Shown here piece after piece: positions 8,479 to 16,646 of a DNA stretch of 56,762 nt. The stretch spans positions 1-56,762 of the forward strand of contig LIUI01000022.1 in assembly GCA_001462235.1 (NCBI GenBank). Direction: 5' to 3'. Under the pieces are notes generated by a model. The model was given only the letters and a program-made list of their open reading frames with translations, was not told the origin of the DNA and did not search any database. Source of the DNA: Fibrobacteria bacterium GUT307 (GTDB lineage: Bacteria > Fibrobacterota > Fibrobacteria > Fibrobacterales > Fibrobacteraceae). How positions within the stretch are numbered: position 1 is the stretch's first letter; every line of letters starts with the position of its first letter. Made by a program: the position numbers and the translations under genes.

Positions 8479-8868
8479 TTACCTCAACGCCCTGAATGCA
8501 TCTATCCTATTTTTAGATTGGCTATGCTGGTCAAACCTTTGAATCATGGCTTCGTCTTGGACGCGGAGTTCTAAAATCAATTTTTCAATTTCTGATATTA
8601 TTGTTTCAATGTTTGCAAAAAGCGGGGAGCTTTGCATTTCTTCTTTTCTTTCTATCCATTCGTTCACAAAAGGCGCACTGCGGGCATTTTCTTCTTTGAT
8701 ATTGTCTAAAAGGGAACTTTTTTGAGACAGCAATCCCATTATTTTATCAAGTTCGTTTTTTGAATCCAAATCACGAAGCAAATCGCTTTGCAATTCGTGA
8801 ATTTGCTTATAAATGGACAGCTGGGAGTTGAGGCTATCGCATAAAAGTTCCGGTAAATTTGCTGTCAC
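8479..8868 (-). CDS. coiled-coil protein, FlgN-like
   Basis: The 129-residue protein is almost entirely helical: LLCDSLNSQLSIYKQIHELQ, SDLLRDLDSKNELDKIMGLL and LLDNIKEENARSAPFVNEWI. The spacing of Leu and Lys, and the pattern of one long helix followed by a kinase-selection segment, resemble FlgN-type export chaperones. The match is weak. The GTG at 8868 overlaps the TPR gene stop (GTGA) and has GGGAG about 10 nt upstream, so it is coupled to the TPR gene. The histidine kinase follows after 2 nt. It may be the sensory or adaptor input of that kinase. Confidence 0.45.
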   Translation of the reverse strand: MTANLPELLCDSLNSQLSIYKQIHELQSDLLRDLDSKNELDKIMGLLSQKSSLLDNIKEENARSAPFVNEWIERKEEMQSSPLFANIETIISEIEKLILELRVQDEAMIQRFDQHSQSKNRIDAFRALR

Positions 8869-10784
8869 TTTTTTAGCACTCCCAGGTTGTTCTCTTGCCA
8901 AATAGCATCTTCTTTATAAAGTTTTGCTTGGTCTGCCCAGTATGTTCCGCCGTGTTCTTTTATTAAACGCTCGTAATAACGCACCGCTTCTTTGTAATTG
9001 CCCTGTTTGCGGTAAACATTCCCAATTTGGAACAATGCCCAAGGGATAAGCTCAGGGTCTTTATGCTGGTCTATAGCCTTGTTATAATATTCCAATGCCA
9101 TTGGCCAGTTTTGAGTTAAAAAGCTACGATTTCCGAGTTCGTAAACAGCCTTGTAGCAAGGGTCTTTTGTATTTGCAGGGCAATCGTCTGCAACCTCTTT
9201 GTAGGTTTGTATTGCTGCCGGCGTGTCTTGCAGTTTTGTGTATAATTCTGCAAGTTTTAAGCGAAGCTCATTCTTTTTTGATTTATCGGTTTCTACTTCT
9301 ATGGCTTTTTTCAAAACTTCTGGCGCGCCTTGGTCTTGTTTGTGTTTAGCAGCTATTTCTGCTTCCAGTGCCAATTTTTGCCCGAGAGTAGGCCCTAGTT
9401 TTTGGTCTTCTTTTACATCTGATATTGAGTTGGAGCCGTTTTGATATTCTCCTTTTTTTACCTGGCTAACAGCAAGCATATAGGATATTGCGCTTTTATA
9501 AGGTTCCGGCACCGGTTCTTGCAAAACAAAATTCCCAAGGGCTATTACTTTATCGTGCAATTCAAGGTATTGATAATGTGAAAGCAGGTTATAAGCGGCG
9601 GCCATTGAATTTGGTGTTCCGGGGAATTTTTGCCTTACCACTTGCAAGGCATCTATCGCAGACTGGAAGGATTTTTTTTGAAGCAGGTTAAGAGCCTTTT
9701 GCAACTCTGCACTGCCGGCTTCTGTTGTAGAAGCGAATGCAAAATTACCGCCATATTCCATTACCACTATTTTTTCCGGGCCTATGGTCAAGGGTTTATT
9801 TTTTAGGCTTTCTATATATGCGGCAGTGGAGTCTTGCCTGCGTTTTTCTTCCATTCTTTGGCAACTTTCTAAGCTATTGCAAGCGTAAGGATTGGAAGAA
9901 GAACTTTGCTCTGCAATAGAACTGCTGGAAGTACCGGAAATGCCGGGTTGTTCTGCGCTACTGCTATTCAACTTTGCAATTCTCCCCTTCACTTCTGTTT
10001 TGCCTTCCGTGCTTGTTGTCAACTGCAGGTATTTATTGTAGTAGCTTATGGCTTTGGCTTTGTCGCCCTTTTGCTCGTAAATTCTGCCCAAATAATAGTT
10101 AGAATTATAGCCCTTTTCCGGGTAATCAAAGCTTTTGTTGAAATTTATCAAGGCATTGTCAAATTCGCCCATGCTAAAACGGCAAACCCCGGCGTAATAG
10201 TAGGCACCGGGATTGTCGGGTTCTTTTTTCAATACCTCTCTCCAATATTTTAGGGATTCGCCCCAGCTCTTTTTTTCGTAGGCTGCCAAACCTGCCTTAA
10301 ATTCCGGGGAATTGTATGTGTATTTGGAATTTTGTTGGGGCGTCGCCTGCAACGCCCCTACAGATGCCTCTGTTCCCAATAACGTTTTTATATGCGATAA
10401 TGCCTTTGTTTTTTGTTCTGCGGCTCCGGTTTCTGCCAGAACACGCCATTTGGCTAATGCGTTGTCTTTTTGATTCAGAGCTTCGTAGCTTTCTGCTTCC
10501 CCTTCTATGGCTTTTGTGTGTTTTGGGTTAAATTTTTGCGCAAGTTGAAAATTATCCAAAGCCAACTTGTAGTCTTTCATTTTATAGCGTACACTGCCCG
10601 CGCCATAATATGCCTCTGCATTGCCTTTATCTGCAGAGAGCACAGCTTTATATTCGTCAAGTGCTTGGCTATATTTGCCTTGGTTTGCGAGTTCCTGTGC
10701 CTGTTTTAAGCGAACAGACTGCGAATTCTGCGCAAAGGCAAATACCGCTGCAAAAACAACTATAATCAAAAAACGGGTGACCAT
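8865..10784 (-). CDS. exported tetratricopeptide repeat protein
   Basis: MVTRFLIIVVFAAVFAFAQN is a signal peptide of a 639-residue protein. At least nine TPR-like repeats are visible in two blocks, about residues 20-140 and 165-280 (for example GKYSQALDEYKAVLSADKGN, and GEFDNALINFNKSFDYPEKG), with further repeats from about 380 to the end. The blocks are separated by a serine-rich linker (SSSSIAEQSSSS). Residues SVGALQATP in the linker between the first two blocks are encoded by palindromic element A. It probably acts as a periplasmic or outer-membrane scaffold. The start at 10784 follows TATATT by 9 nt; the longer frame to 10808 contains that promoter. It heads an operon with the coiled-coil protein and the kinase. 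Confidence 0.78.
   Translation of the reverse strand: MVTRFLIIVVFAAVFAFAQNSQSVRLKQAQELANQGKYSQALDEYKAVLSADKGNAEAYYGAGSVRYKMKDYKLALDNFQLAQKFNPKHTKAIEGEAESYEALNQKDNALAKWRVLAETGAAEQKTKALSHIKTLLGTEASVGALQATPQQNSKYTYNSPEFKAGLAAYEKKSWGESLKYWREVLKKEPDNPGAYYYAGVCRFSMGEFDNALINFNKSFDYPEKGYNSNYYLGRIYEQKGDKAKAISYYNKYLQLTTSTEGKTEVKGRIAKLNSSSAEQPGISGTSSSSIAEQSSSSNPYACNSLESCQRMEEKRRQDSTAAYIESLKNKPLTIGPEKIVVMEYGGNFAFASTTEAGSAELQKALNLLQKKSFQSAIDALQVVRQKFPGTPNSMAAAYNLLSHYQYLELHDKVIALGNFVLQEPVPEPYKSAISYMLAVSQVKKGEYQNGSNSISDVKEDQKLGPTLGQKLALEAEIAAKHKQDQGAPEVLKKAIEVETDKSKKNELRLKLAELYTKLQDTPAAIQTYKEVADDCPANTKDPCYKAVYELGNRSFLTQNWPMALEYYNKAIDQHKDPELIPWALFQIGNVYRKQGNYKEAVRYYERLIKEHGGTYWADQAKLYKEDAIWQENNLGVLKK
10334..10361. 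repeat. palindromic element A, copy 2
   Basis: A 28-nt copy with two changes from the consensus in its left arm (GTTGGGGCGTCGC) and an intact right arm (GCAACGCCCCTAC). It lies in frame in the TPR protein gene, where it is read as part of SVGALQATP. The mutated arm suggests an older insertion than the copies at 4202 and 41051. Confidence 0.75.
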
Positions 10785-10810
10785 TGGGTATGGAATATAG
10801 AAAATCATGC

Positions 10811-11386
10811 TTAGAACGAGAAACCTATGCCAAGATTAAAATCCCACATTAAAGTACATTCTCCGCTATATTTAAAAGAAGACTTGCCGCCAGTTACGCA
10901 AACATAACCAAGCCCGGTGTCTGAATATAGGTTTATGTAAGTGAATTTATACGACCAACCTAAATAACCCATAAAATCGTACCAAAAGGTTTTGATTTTT
11001 GCGAGGTCATCTTGATTACCATTATCAATCTCCTTTATAGATAGATAATAAAGGCCTATTTGCCCTTGCAAATAAAAACCTTCACCTTTTCCTGTAGGAT
11101 AATGACGTATCCCAAAATCACTGCCCAACCTGAGTACGTCCACATTATCAAACAAATCGTTTTTGTCCCTCATGCTAATCCATAAATTGGGTTTGGCTAT
11201 TAATGCATTGTACAAGCTGAACGGAACTTCAACCGTAGAATATATCATAGGCAAACCAGAATTCAAGCCGAACAAAAAAATAGCGGGATGCAAATAAACC
11301 GATGTTCTCGTGTTATCCTGCTCCTGCGCATTTGCTGTAAAAACCAACAACAAAAAGAAAATTACTATTTTTCTCAGAAGTTTCAT
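10811..11386 (-). CDS. exported outer-membrane-type beta-barrel protein
   Basis: The 191-residue protein starts MKLLRKIVIFFLLLVFTANA, a clear signal peptide. The remainder alternates aromatic and polar residues (GFYLQGQIGLYYLSIKE, FMGYLGWSYKFTYINLY, TGLGYVCVTGG). It ends WDFNLGIGFSF, with the terminal Phe common in outer-membrane barrels. It most resembles small OmpW/OmpX-like 8-strand barrels, but I do not recognise a family. GGAGGAG lies just before the ATG. A TATATT -10 element at 11411-11416 on the minus strand gives it a short leader. Confidence 0.6.
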   Translation of the reverse strand: MKLLRKIVIFFLLLVFTANAQEQDNTRTSVYLHPAIFLFGLNSGLPMIYSTVEVPFSLYNALIAKPNLWISMRDKNDLFDNVDVLRLGSDFGIRHYPTGKGEGFYLQGQIGLYYLSIKEIDNGNQDDLAKIKTFWYDFMGYLGWSYKFTYINLYSDTGLGYVCVTGGKSSFKYSGECTLMWDFNLGIGFSF

Positions 11387-11488
11387 ACTTCTCCTCCACT
11401 TTTTTGTTTAAATATAGAAAAATCTGCCATCCAGATTATGCCAGCTTGTAATGCTCCTTAAGTATACAAAATTTTCTATATTCTCACT

Positions 11489-13105
11489 ATGCCTACTATC
11501 AATATTTCAAAAGTTTGGAAGCAAATACAGGCTCCAGATTTTAACCCAGCAAGAGATGCAAACCTTGTAGAGCAGGTGAAAAAAGCCGCAATAAGCTCTA
11601 CAAAACCCACAAAAGTCAGTTTTGGCACAAGCGGATGGCGAGGCGAGATTGGCTCGGAATTTACGCTCAGAAACATTCAGGTTGTTGCAAAAGCAATTCT
11701 GCAAATTTATAAAGAAGCAGATGCCCAAACATTTGAAGCCCTGGGTGTAAGCTCCTTTGAAGAGTTGCAGGTAAAGGGCATAGTCCTTGGCCACGATAAC
11801 CGCTTGCTTGGCAAAGAATTTTGCGAAGTAGTTGCAGACCAATTTATAAAGGCCGGCGTAAAAGCATATTACGGCGGAGAAATGCCAACTCCGGAATTCA
11901 GTGCGGCTATAGAGCTTCTGGGTGCGGCTTGCTCCGTGAACATAACCCCATCTCACAACCCAAGCCACTACAACGGCATAAAATTCAACCCAGCAGACGG
12001 CGGCCCCGCAGGCCCGGAAATAACCGATAAAATAACCGCCAACTCAAACGCCTTAATGAAAGCGCACGTATGGGAAAAACTCGGGAATATAAACTGGGAA
12101 ATCATAGACCCTGTTAAAATTTATAAGTCTTTTTCTGAAAAACAGGGAACTATAAAATACGGCAGAATTTTATCCTTGCTTTCAAAAGAGAGCATAGACT
12201 TAGTTTGCGACCATGTTCACGGCTCAACAAGAGGCAGGCCTGCCGCATTGCTAAACAACCCGCAATGCCTTACCAGCCTCCGCACAGAAAACGACCCATT
12301 ATTCGGCGGTATTGCACCGGAACCCTCTTCCAAAAATCTTGCAGGAATAAAACAGGTTTTGGATGCCAGCAAAAGCCACTTCCGCTTAGGTGCAATCCTA
12401 GACCCAGACGGAGACCGCATTCGCTTTTACGATGGCACCCGCGAAATAGACATGAATAGTTTTGGAGCAATAGCTTTCCATTATATGGTAACTTGGCGTA
12501 AAGAAGAAGGCGTTTTGGCAAAATCGGTGGCTACATCAAACTTTGCAAATATCATAGCCTCAAAGCTAAATGTTTCCGTGATGGAAACCCCCGTTGGTTT
12601 CAAAAACTTTCGCCCTTGGCTAAAAAGAAACGCAACCCCCAAGGCACTCATAGCCTTTGAAGAATCAGACGGCATAACAGGCCTAAACAACACTTTAGAA
12701 AAAGATGCCATGTTCGGGCTTTTAATAGCCTTGGAAATCATGGCGGTAACGGGCAAAAATCTTGGCGAATACTTAGACCTTTTATATGCGGAATACGGGC
12801 GCCTTTACCCTGAGCGTTCCGGCTTTGAAGTGGAAAAATCCTTAGTTGGCGAACCGCTCCTGGTACGCGTTGCAGAAATTGCAAACTCCGCAGAGCCCGG
12901 CACAAAAATAAGCATTGGCAAAAAAAGCAAAACCGTGTGCGAACTCCTAACGCTAGACGGCGTTAAAATAATCTTTGACGATGATTCCTGGATACTGATA
13001 CGCCCAAGCGGAACAGAGCCAAAAGTTCGCATTTACGCCGAATGCAGAGACCCGGAAGAAAAAGACGAGATGTTTGCCGCTGCAAAAGACCTCTTCTTCA
13101 AATAA
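11489..13105 (+). CDS. phosphoglucomutase / phosphomannomutase
   Basis: The 538-residue protein is an alpha-D-phosphohexomutase. It has the FGTSGWRG N-terminal motif (about residue 45), the phosphoserine loop NITPSHNPSHYNGIKF with Ser155, the metal loop LDPDGDRIR (about 305), the sugar-specificity loop FEESDG, and the phosphate-binding RPSGTEPKVRIY near the C-terminus. It interconverts hexose 1- and 6-phosphates for glycogen and cell-wall precursors. The exact sugar preference cannot be read. The ATG lies 6 nt after TATATT at 11477-11482. The ABC protein gene follows on the same strand after 19 nt. Confidence 0.9.
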   Translation: MPTINISKVWKQIQAPDFNPARDANLVEQVKKAAISSTKPTKVSFGTSGWRGEIGSEFTLRNIQVVAKAILQIYKEADAQTFEALGVSSFEELQVKGIVLGHDNRLLGKEFCEVVADQFIKAGVKAYYGGEMPTPEFSAAIELLGAACSVNITPSHNPSHYNGIKFNPADGGPAGPEITDKITANSNALMKAHVWEKLGNINWEIIDPVKIYKSFSEKQGTIKYGRILSLLSKESIDLVCDHVHGSTRGRPAALLNNPQCLTSLRTENDPLFGGIAPEPSSKNLAGIKQVLDASKSHFRLGAILDPDGDRIRFYDGTREIDMNSFGAIAFHYMVTWRKEEGVLAKSVATSNFANIIASKLNVSVMETPVGFKNFRPWLKRNATPKALIAFEESDGITGLNNTLEKDAMFGLLIALEIMAVTGKNLGEYLDLLYAEYGRLYPERSGFEVEKSLVGEPLLVRVAEIANSAEPGTKISIGKKSKTVCELLTLDGVKIIFDDDSWILIRPSGTEPKVRIYAECRDPEEKDEMFAAAKDLFFK

Positions 13106-13124
13106 GCTCTTATTGTGCCCAAAA

Positions 13125-14207
13125 ATGAAAACTTCATTTTTCAGCAGTGATTTGCAAAGAAAAATCAAAAAAGCCTTGTCAAGATTTTGGCAAGAAAGAT
13201 TTATTTCGCTAGAAGACACGGACTCCCCTACTGCAAAAGATTTTTTGCTGAAAAATCCGTTTTTCCTAAACTCAGACCATTTTGTTGAAAGCGAACCCTT
13301 CCCAAAAACAAATCCCGCACTGCTAAACGAAGCCCTTGAACTAGCGGGATTTTCCGAACAAATACTCTCGCAAAAACTTATAAGCCTCTCCAATGGCGAA
13401 CTCCGCAGGCTAATGTTTGCTCGTAACTACATGGAAGAACCGGAGTTATGGATTCTTGATGACCCCTTTGGCGGCCTAGACCCGGCTTACAGAGAGTTCT
13501 TAGCAGAGAGGATAAAACTATTCCAAAAAAAAGGCATAAAAATGCAAATAAATGAGAAAGAAAAAGGGGTGCCCAAAGAGCGGGGTGTGTTGCTTTTCTC
13601 TCTAAAAAAACTCTGTGTATCCTTTGGTTCAAAAAAGATAATCGAAAATTTGGATTTGGAAATTTATAAAGGGCAGCATTTGGCTATCACAGGCCCAAAC
13701 GGTAGCGGAAAAAGCACTTTGCTAGGCATTTTGAGCGGAGACCATCCGCAAATTTACAACAATGATTTGGAACTTTTGGGGCAAAATGTCAAAAATGGCT
13801 TTTCCATCAGCGAACACAAGGCAAAAATAGGCTTTTTTTCGCCAGAAATGGCTTTGCAAACATCCCGCAGAAGCACAGTATTAGAAATTTTGCTGGAAAA
13901 CTTCCCTCAACCCGTTTTAACAGAAGAAAAAAAGGCAGTTTTAAGCCTACTTTCTGATTTAGGCCTAAGCAATGAACTAAACACCCCCTTAAAAAACCTG
14001 AGCGAAGATTTACTGAAACTCGTTTTGATAGCAAGAGCAATCTCAAAAAATCCGCAAGTCCTAATCCTTGACGAAGTCCCCCAAGGCATGAGCAAACTGC
14101 TGGACAAAATCAGCGAAAAAACAACCCTGATTTTCACAACCCACTACCCAGACGAGATGCCAAAATGCGTCACAAATGAGTTGCGGCTTCCCATAAATAA
14201 TTATTAA
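13125..14207 (+). CDS. ModF/PhrA-like ABC ATPase, N-terminally shortened
   Basis: The 360-residue protein has two ABC nucleotide-binding units, like E. coli ModF (about 490 aa). The first unit has a signature (SLSNGELRRL) and Walker B with D loop (LWILDDPFGGLD), but its Walker A region is absent. The second unit, from about residue 165, has Walker A (GPNGSGKST), yet its signature is LSEDLLK instead of LSGGQ and its D loop is degenerate (LILDEVPQGMS). The retained parts can still form one complete composite ATP site. There is no membrane subunit nearby. It follows the phosphohexomutase gene, without an obvious Shine-Dalgarno sequence. Substrate is unknown. Confidence 0.78.
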   Translation: MKTSFFSSDLQRKIKKALSRFWQERFISLEDTDSPTAKDFLLKNPFFLNSDHFVESEPFPKTNPALLNEALELAGFSEQILSQKLISLSNGELRRLMFARNYMEEPELWILDDPFGGLDPAYREFLAERIKLFQKKGIKMQINEKEKGVPKERGVLLFSLKKLCVSFGSKKIIENLDLEIYKGQHLAITGPNGSGKSTLLGILSGDHPQIYNNDLELLGQNVKNGFSISEHKAKIGFFSPEMALQTSRRSTVLEILLENFPQPVLTEEKKAVLSLLSDLGLSNELNTPLKNLSEDLLKLVLIARAISKNPQVLILDEVPQGMSKLLDKISEKTTLIFTTHYPDEMPKCVTNELRLPINNY

Positions 14208-14251
14208 AGTTTTTCTATATTTATGCCGATAGTAACTATGAGGATAGAACT

Positions 14252-14578
14252 ATGAATGCGCCAGCAATTACAACTCGTGTAGCGGATTTGGTAAGAAATC
14301 CGGACTCGGCAATGCCGAGCGGGTGGGAGCATTCTAAATATTCCAAACCAAAAGAGGCAGATTCCAAGGAGCCGGGAAAAACCAGCGAATACAATGTTGA
14401 TTTTTCTCCCTTAGCCCAAAAAATTCTGGAAGAATCCGATTCTCACGAAAGTGAATGGGATAAAATAAGAAGCGAGCGTGTTTTACGCGTTCAGCAATTG
14501 GTGCAAGAAAAGCAATACCATCTAACACCGGAAGTCATAGATGGCATAGCACAGAAGATTGTATCTATGCTTCCTTAA
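14252..14578 (+). CDS. FlgM-like anti-sigma factor homologue
   Basis: The 108-residue protein is disordered at its N-terminus. Its C-terminal half reads YNVDFSPLAQKILEES, RSERVLRVQQLVQEKQYHLT and PEVIDGIAQKIVSML. This follows the FlgM pattern of VDxSPxAxxL, then a helix, then xxGxYxVDPExIAxKLL. FlgM inhibits the flagellar sigma factor sigma-28. No flagellar structural gene lies in the window, so the partner may be another sigma factor. GAGGATAGAACT precedes the ATG, and TATATT at 14216-14221 supplies the promoter. The 3' end overlaps convergent mazG by 14 bp. Confidence 0.5.
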   Translation: MNAPAITTRVADLVRNPDSAMPSGWEHSKYSKPKEADSKEPGKTSEYNVDFSPLAQKILEESDSHESEWDKIRSERVLRVQQLVQEKQYHLTPEVIDGIAQKIVSMLP

Positions 14579-15326
14579 TTTTGGCTTTATTCCAGAATTC
14601 GTCAAGTTGTTCCAGCGTAAAATCCTGCGGTTTGCCGCCTGCCATGATTTCTACCTGCCTAAATCTCTTTTCAAATTTGGCATTTGCCCTTGCGAGGGCT
14701 GTTTCTGCATTTATTCCTTTGTGGCGGGCTAAATTAACCAAAGCAAAGAGGATATCGCCAAATTCTTCCTCTGCCTCCGGAGTGCCGTCTTTTTCTGCCT
14801 CAAACTCCCCTATTTCCTCTTTGATTTTTTCCAGAACGGGTTTTGCATTGTCCCAGTCAAAGCCAACCTTTGCCGCACGCCTGGAAAGTTCCTGTGCACG
14901 GGTTAAAGCTACCATAGAGCGAGGCACCTTATCCATTGCGGATTTTGGTTTTTCCTCTTTTTCTGCCGCTTTAATCTCTTCCCATTTTTTAAGAACTTCC
15001 TTTGAGGTTCCCAAATTCTCATCTCCAAAAACATGGGGATGGCGGCGAACCATCTTTTCGCAAATTTCGTTTACAACGTCTTCTATTGCAAATTTACCCT
15101 CTTCCTTTGCAATTTGAGCATGAAAAACCACCTGCAACAACAAATCCCCAAGTTCCTCTGCCATAAACTTAGCATTACCGCTATGCACAGCATCTATATA
15201 CTCGTAAGATTCCTCTAAAAGGTAAGGCAAAAGAGTGTTAAAACTCTGCTCCTTATCCCAAGGGCAACCCTCAGGGGAACGGAGCTTTTGCATTATGTCT
15301 AAAAGGTCTGGAAATGAATACAACAT
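14565..15326 (-). CDS. mazG: nucleoside triphosphate pyrophosphohydrolase MazG
   Basis: The 253-residue protein carries two MazG units. The first has SPEGCPWDKEQSFNTLLPYL and the EESYE ... EELGDLLLQVVFHAQ metal-binding helices. The second has EEIGEFEAEKDGTPEAEEEF and GDILFALVNLARH. MazG hydrolyses NTPs to NMP and pyrophosphate and is linked to housecleaning and the stringent response. On the minus strand TTGACA, an 18-nt spacer and TAAATT precede the ATG by 7 nt, so the mRNA should be leaderless. The length is normal for the family. Confidence 0.93.
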   Translation of the reverse strand: MLYSFPDLLDIMQKLRSPEGCPWDKEQSFNTLLPYLLEESYEYIDAVHSGNAKFMAEELGDLLLQVVFHAQIAKEEGKFAIEDVVNEICEKMVRRHPHVFGDENLGTSKEVLKKWEEIKAAEKEEKPKSAMDKVPRSMVALTRAQELSRRAAKVGFDWDNAKPVLEKIKEEIGEFEAEKDGTPEAEEEFGDILFALVNLARHKGINAETALARANAKFEKRFRQVEIMAGGKPQDFTLEQLDEFWNKAKIKEA

Positions 15327-15363
15327 TTAAGGGAATTTAGATTTTTTTACTTACATCTGTCAA
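15327..15363 (-). promoter_or_regulatory. promoter of mazG, leaderless
   Basis: On the minus strand TTGACA (15358-15363), an 18-nt spacer and TAAATT (15334-15339) lie upstream of the ATG at 15326. Seven bases separate the -10 box from the start codon and no Shine-Dalgarno sequence is present. Confidence 0.65.
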
Positions 15364-15386
15364 CTTGTCAGAACTTGGAGGCTATC

Positions 15387-16538
15387 CTAAAAATGGTGTA
15401 AATTTTTCCAACTCACCACATCAGCTTCTTTTCTCTTTCCGTTTATATCTCCGCCATAAATCAAATATGGCAAACTGGTTTCGTCCAGTTTTTTGTAAAA
15501 GTTCAAACCTTTGAAAAAATCAACAGAAATGGTTGTTGATGATTTTATTTCAATGCATTTTATTTTTACACCATCATCTATTATGCAATCTATTTCGTTG
15601 CCTGTGTTATCACGCCAAAAATATAAAGGTGGCTGAATTGCTTTGTTGAGATAATTTTTGCATAAATCCGCGATAATTATGTTTTCAAAAAGAGCACCAC
15701 GTGCCCAATGCGAGCTCAAATCACTTTCCTTTTTTATGCCAAGCAAACTGCTTGCGAGGCCGGTATCATAAAAATAGAGTTTTGGAGTTTTAACTAAACG
15801 CTTGGAAAAATTTTTGTGATGCGGCTGTAAAAAAAAGGCTATAAAGCTGGTTTCCAAAATGGAAAACCACGATTTCACAGTTTTTAAGTCTATTCCCAAT
15901 TCCGTTGATATGCTATTGTAGTTAATCAATTGCCCTATTCTGCCGGCAGCTAGCTTCATAAATTTTTGAAACAAAAATAAATTTGAAACATTGACTATTT
16001 GCCTTAAATCACGTTCTGCGTAAGTTTGTATATAAGAGGGATAAAAAAACTCCGGAGCAATTTTTTTATCATATATCCTTGGATAAAAACCTGTTTTTAT
16101 GTATTTGCTAAAATCATTCATTTCAAAGCCGGCTTTGGATAATTCCGCTAAACTGAAAGGGAGCAAATGCGTGATAAAGACTCTTCCTGCCAAGCTCTGG
16201 GATATTTTTTCCGATATAAGCAAATTTTGAGAACCGGTAATTACAAATTCTCCTGGCCGATTATGTTCATCGCTTATGGTTTGAATGTATGAAAGTAATT
16301 TGGGGTACTTCTGAATTTCATCTATAATCAATCCTTTTCTATCGCTGTTTAAAAATAAACGAGGATCGGAAATGGCTTCTTCCATTGTATCCGGATTTTC
16401 AAGGTTTACATACTTGTAATCCGGAAAGCACATTTTTGCAAGCGTAGTTTTGCCAGATTGACGTGGCCCTGCAATGGATATTATAGGCATTTTATCTGCC
16501 ATAGCTTTTATTTTAGTTGTTATTTCTCTTTTCACCAT
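15387..16538 (-). CDS. AAA ATPase of the DUF4143 family
   Basis: The 383-residue protein has a Walker A GPRQSGKTTLAK (about residues 24-35), Walker B GLIIDEIQK, sensor ITGSQN and the arginine-containing LAGRV segment. A C-terminal DUF4143 region follows with the nuclease-like LYFWRDNTGNEIDCIIDDG and IEIKSS. These ATPases are numerous in anaerobes and their substrate is not established. Some behave like accessory or toxin-like elements. The start at 16538 is 6 nt after TATATT. A 17-bp perfect inverted repeat lies just upstream. A second relative is encoded at 26332-27546. Confidence 0.82.
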   Translation of the reverse strand: MVKREITTKIKAMADKMPIISIAGPRQSGKTTLAKMCFPDYKYVNLENPDTMEEAISDPRLFLNSDRKGLIIDEIQKYPKLLSYIQTISDEHNRPGEFVITGSQNLLISEKISQSLAGRVFITHLLPFSLAELSKAGFEMNDFSKYIKTGFYPRIYDKKIAPEFFYPSYIQTYAERDLRQIVNVSNLFLFQKFMKLAAGRIGQLINYNSISTELGIDLKTVKSWFSILETSFIAFFLQPHHKNFSKRLVKTPKLYFYDTGLASSLLGIKKESDLSSHWARGALFENIIIADLCKNYLNKAIQPPLYFWRDNTGNEIDCIIDDGVKIKCIEIKSSTTISVDFFKGLNFYKKLDETSLPYLIYGGDINGKRKEADVVSWKNLHHF

Positions 16539-16560
16539 TGTTTGAATATACAAAATTCAT

Positions 16561-16597
16561 TTTTACAAATATGGAATCCAATTCCATATTTGTAAAA
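16561..16597. promoter_or_regulatory. 37-bp perfect palindrome, putative operator
   Basis: Arms of 17 bp (TTTTACAAATATGGAAT at 16561-16577 and its exact complement at 16581-16597) flank a CCA centre. It lies 23 nt upstream of the DUF4143 ATPase start, overlapping the place where its -35 region should be. It is also 49 nt past the end of V-ATPase B, so a role as transcript terminator is possible, but it has no following T-run and is AT-rich. An operator for the ATPase gene is the better reading. Confidence 0.55.
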
Positions 16598-16630
16598 TCG
16601 CCTACGAACCCTTATTTCATTTGCTTACTA

Positions 16631-16646
16631 TCGGGGTTCAGACAAT
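16631..16646. repeat. fragment of repeat element C
   Basis: TCGGGGTTCAGACAAT matches the end of the inverted-repeat element at 49245-49351 (GGGTTCAGACAAT). Only this end is present, directly beside the V-ATPase B stop codon. It looks like a remnant or a solo end. Confidence 0.5.
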
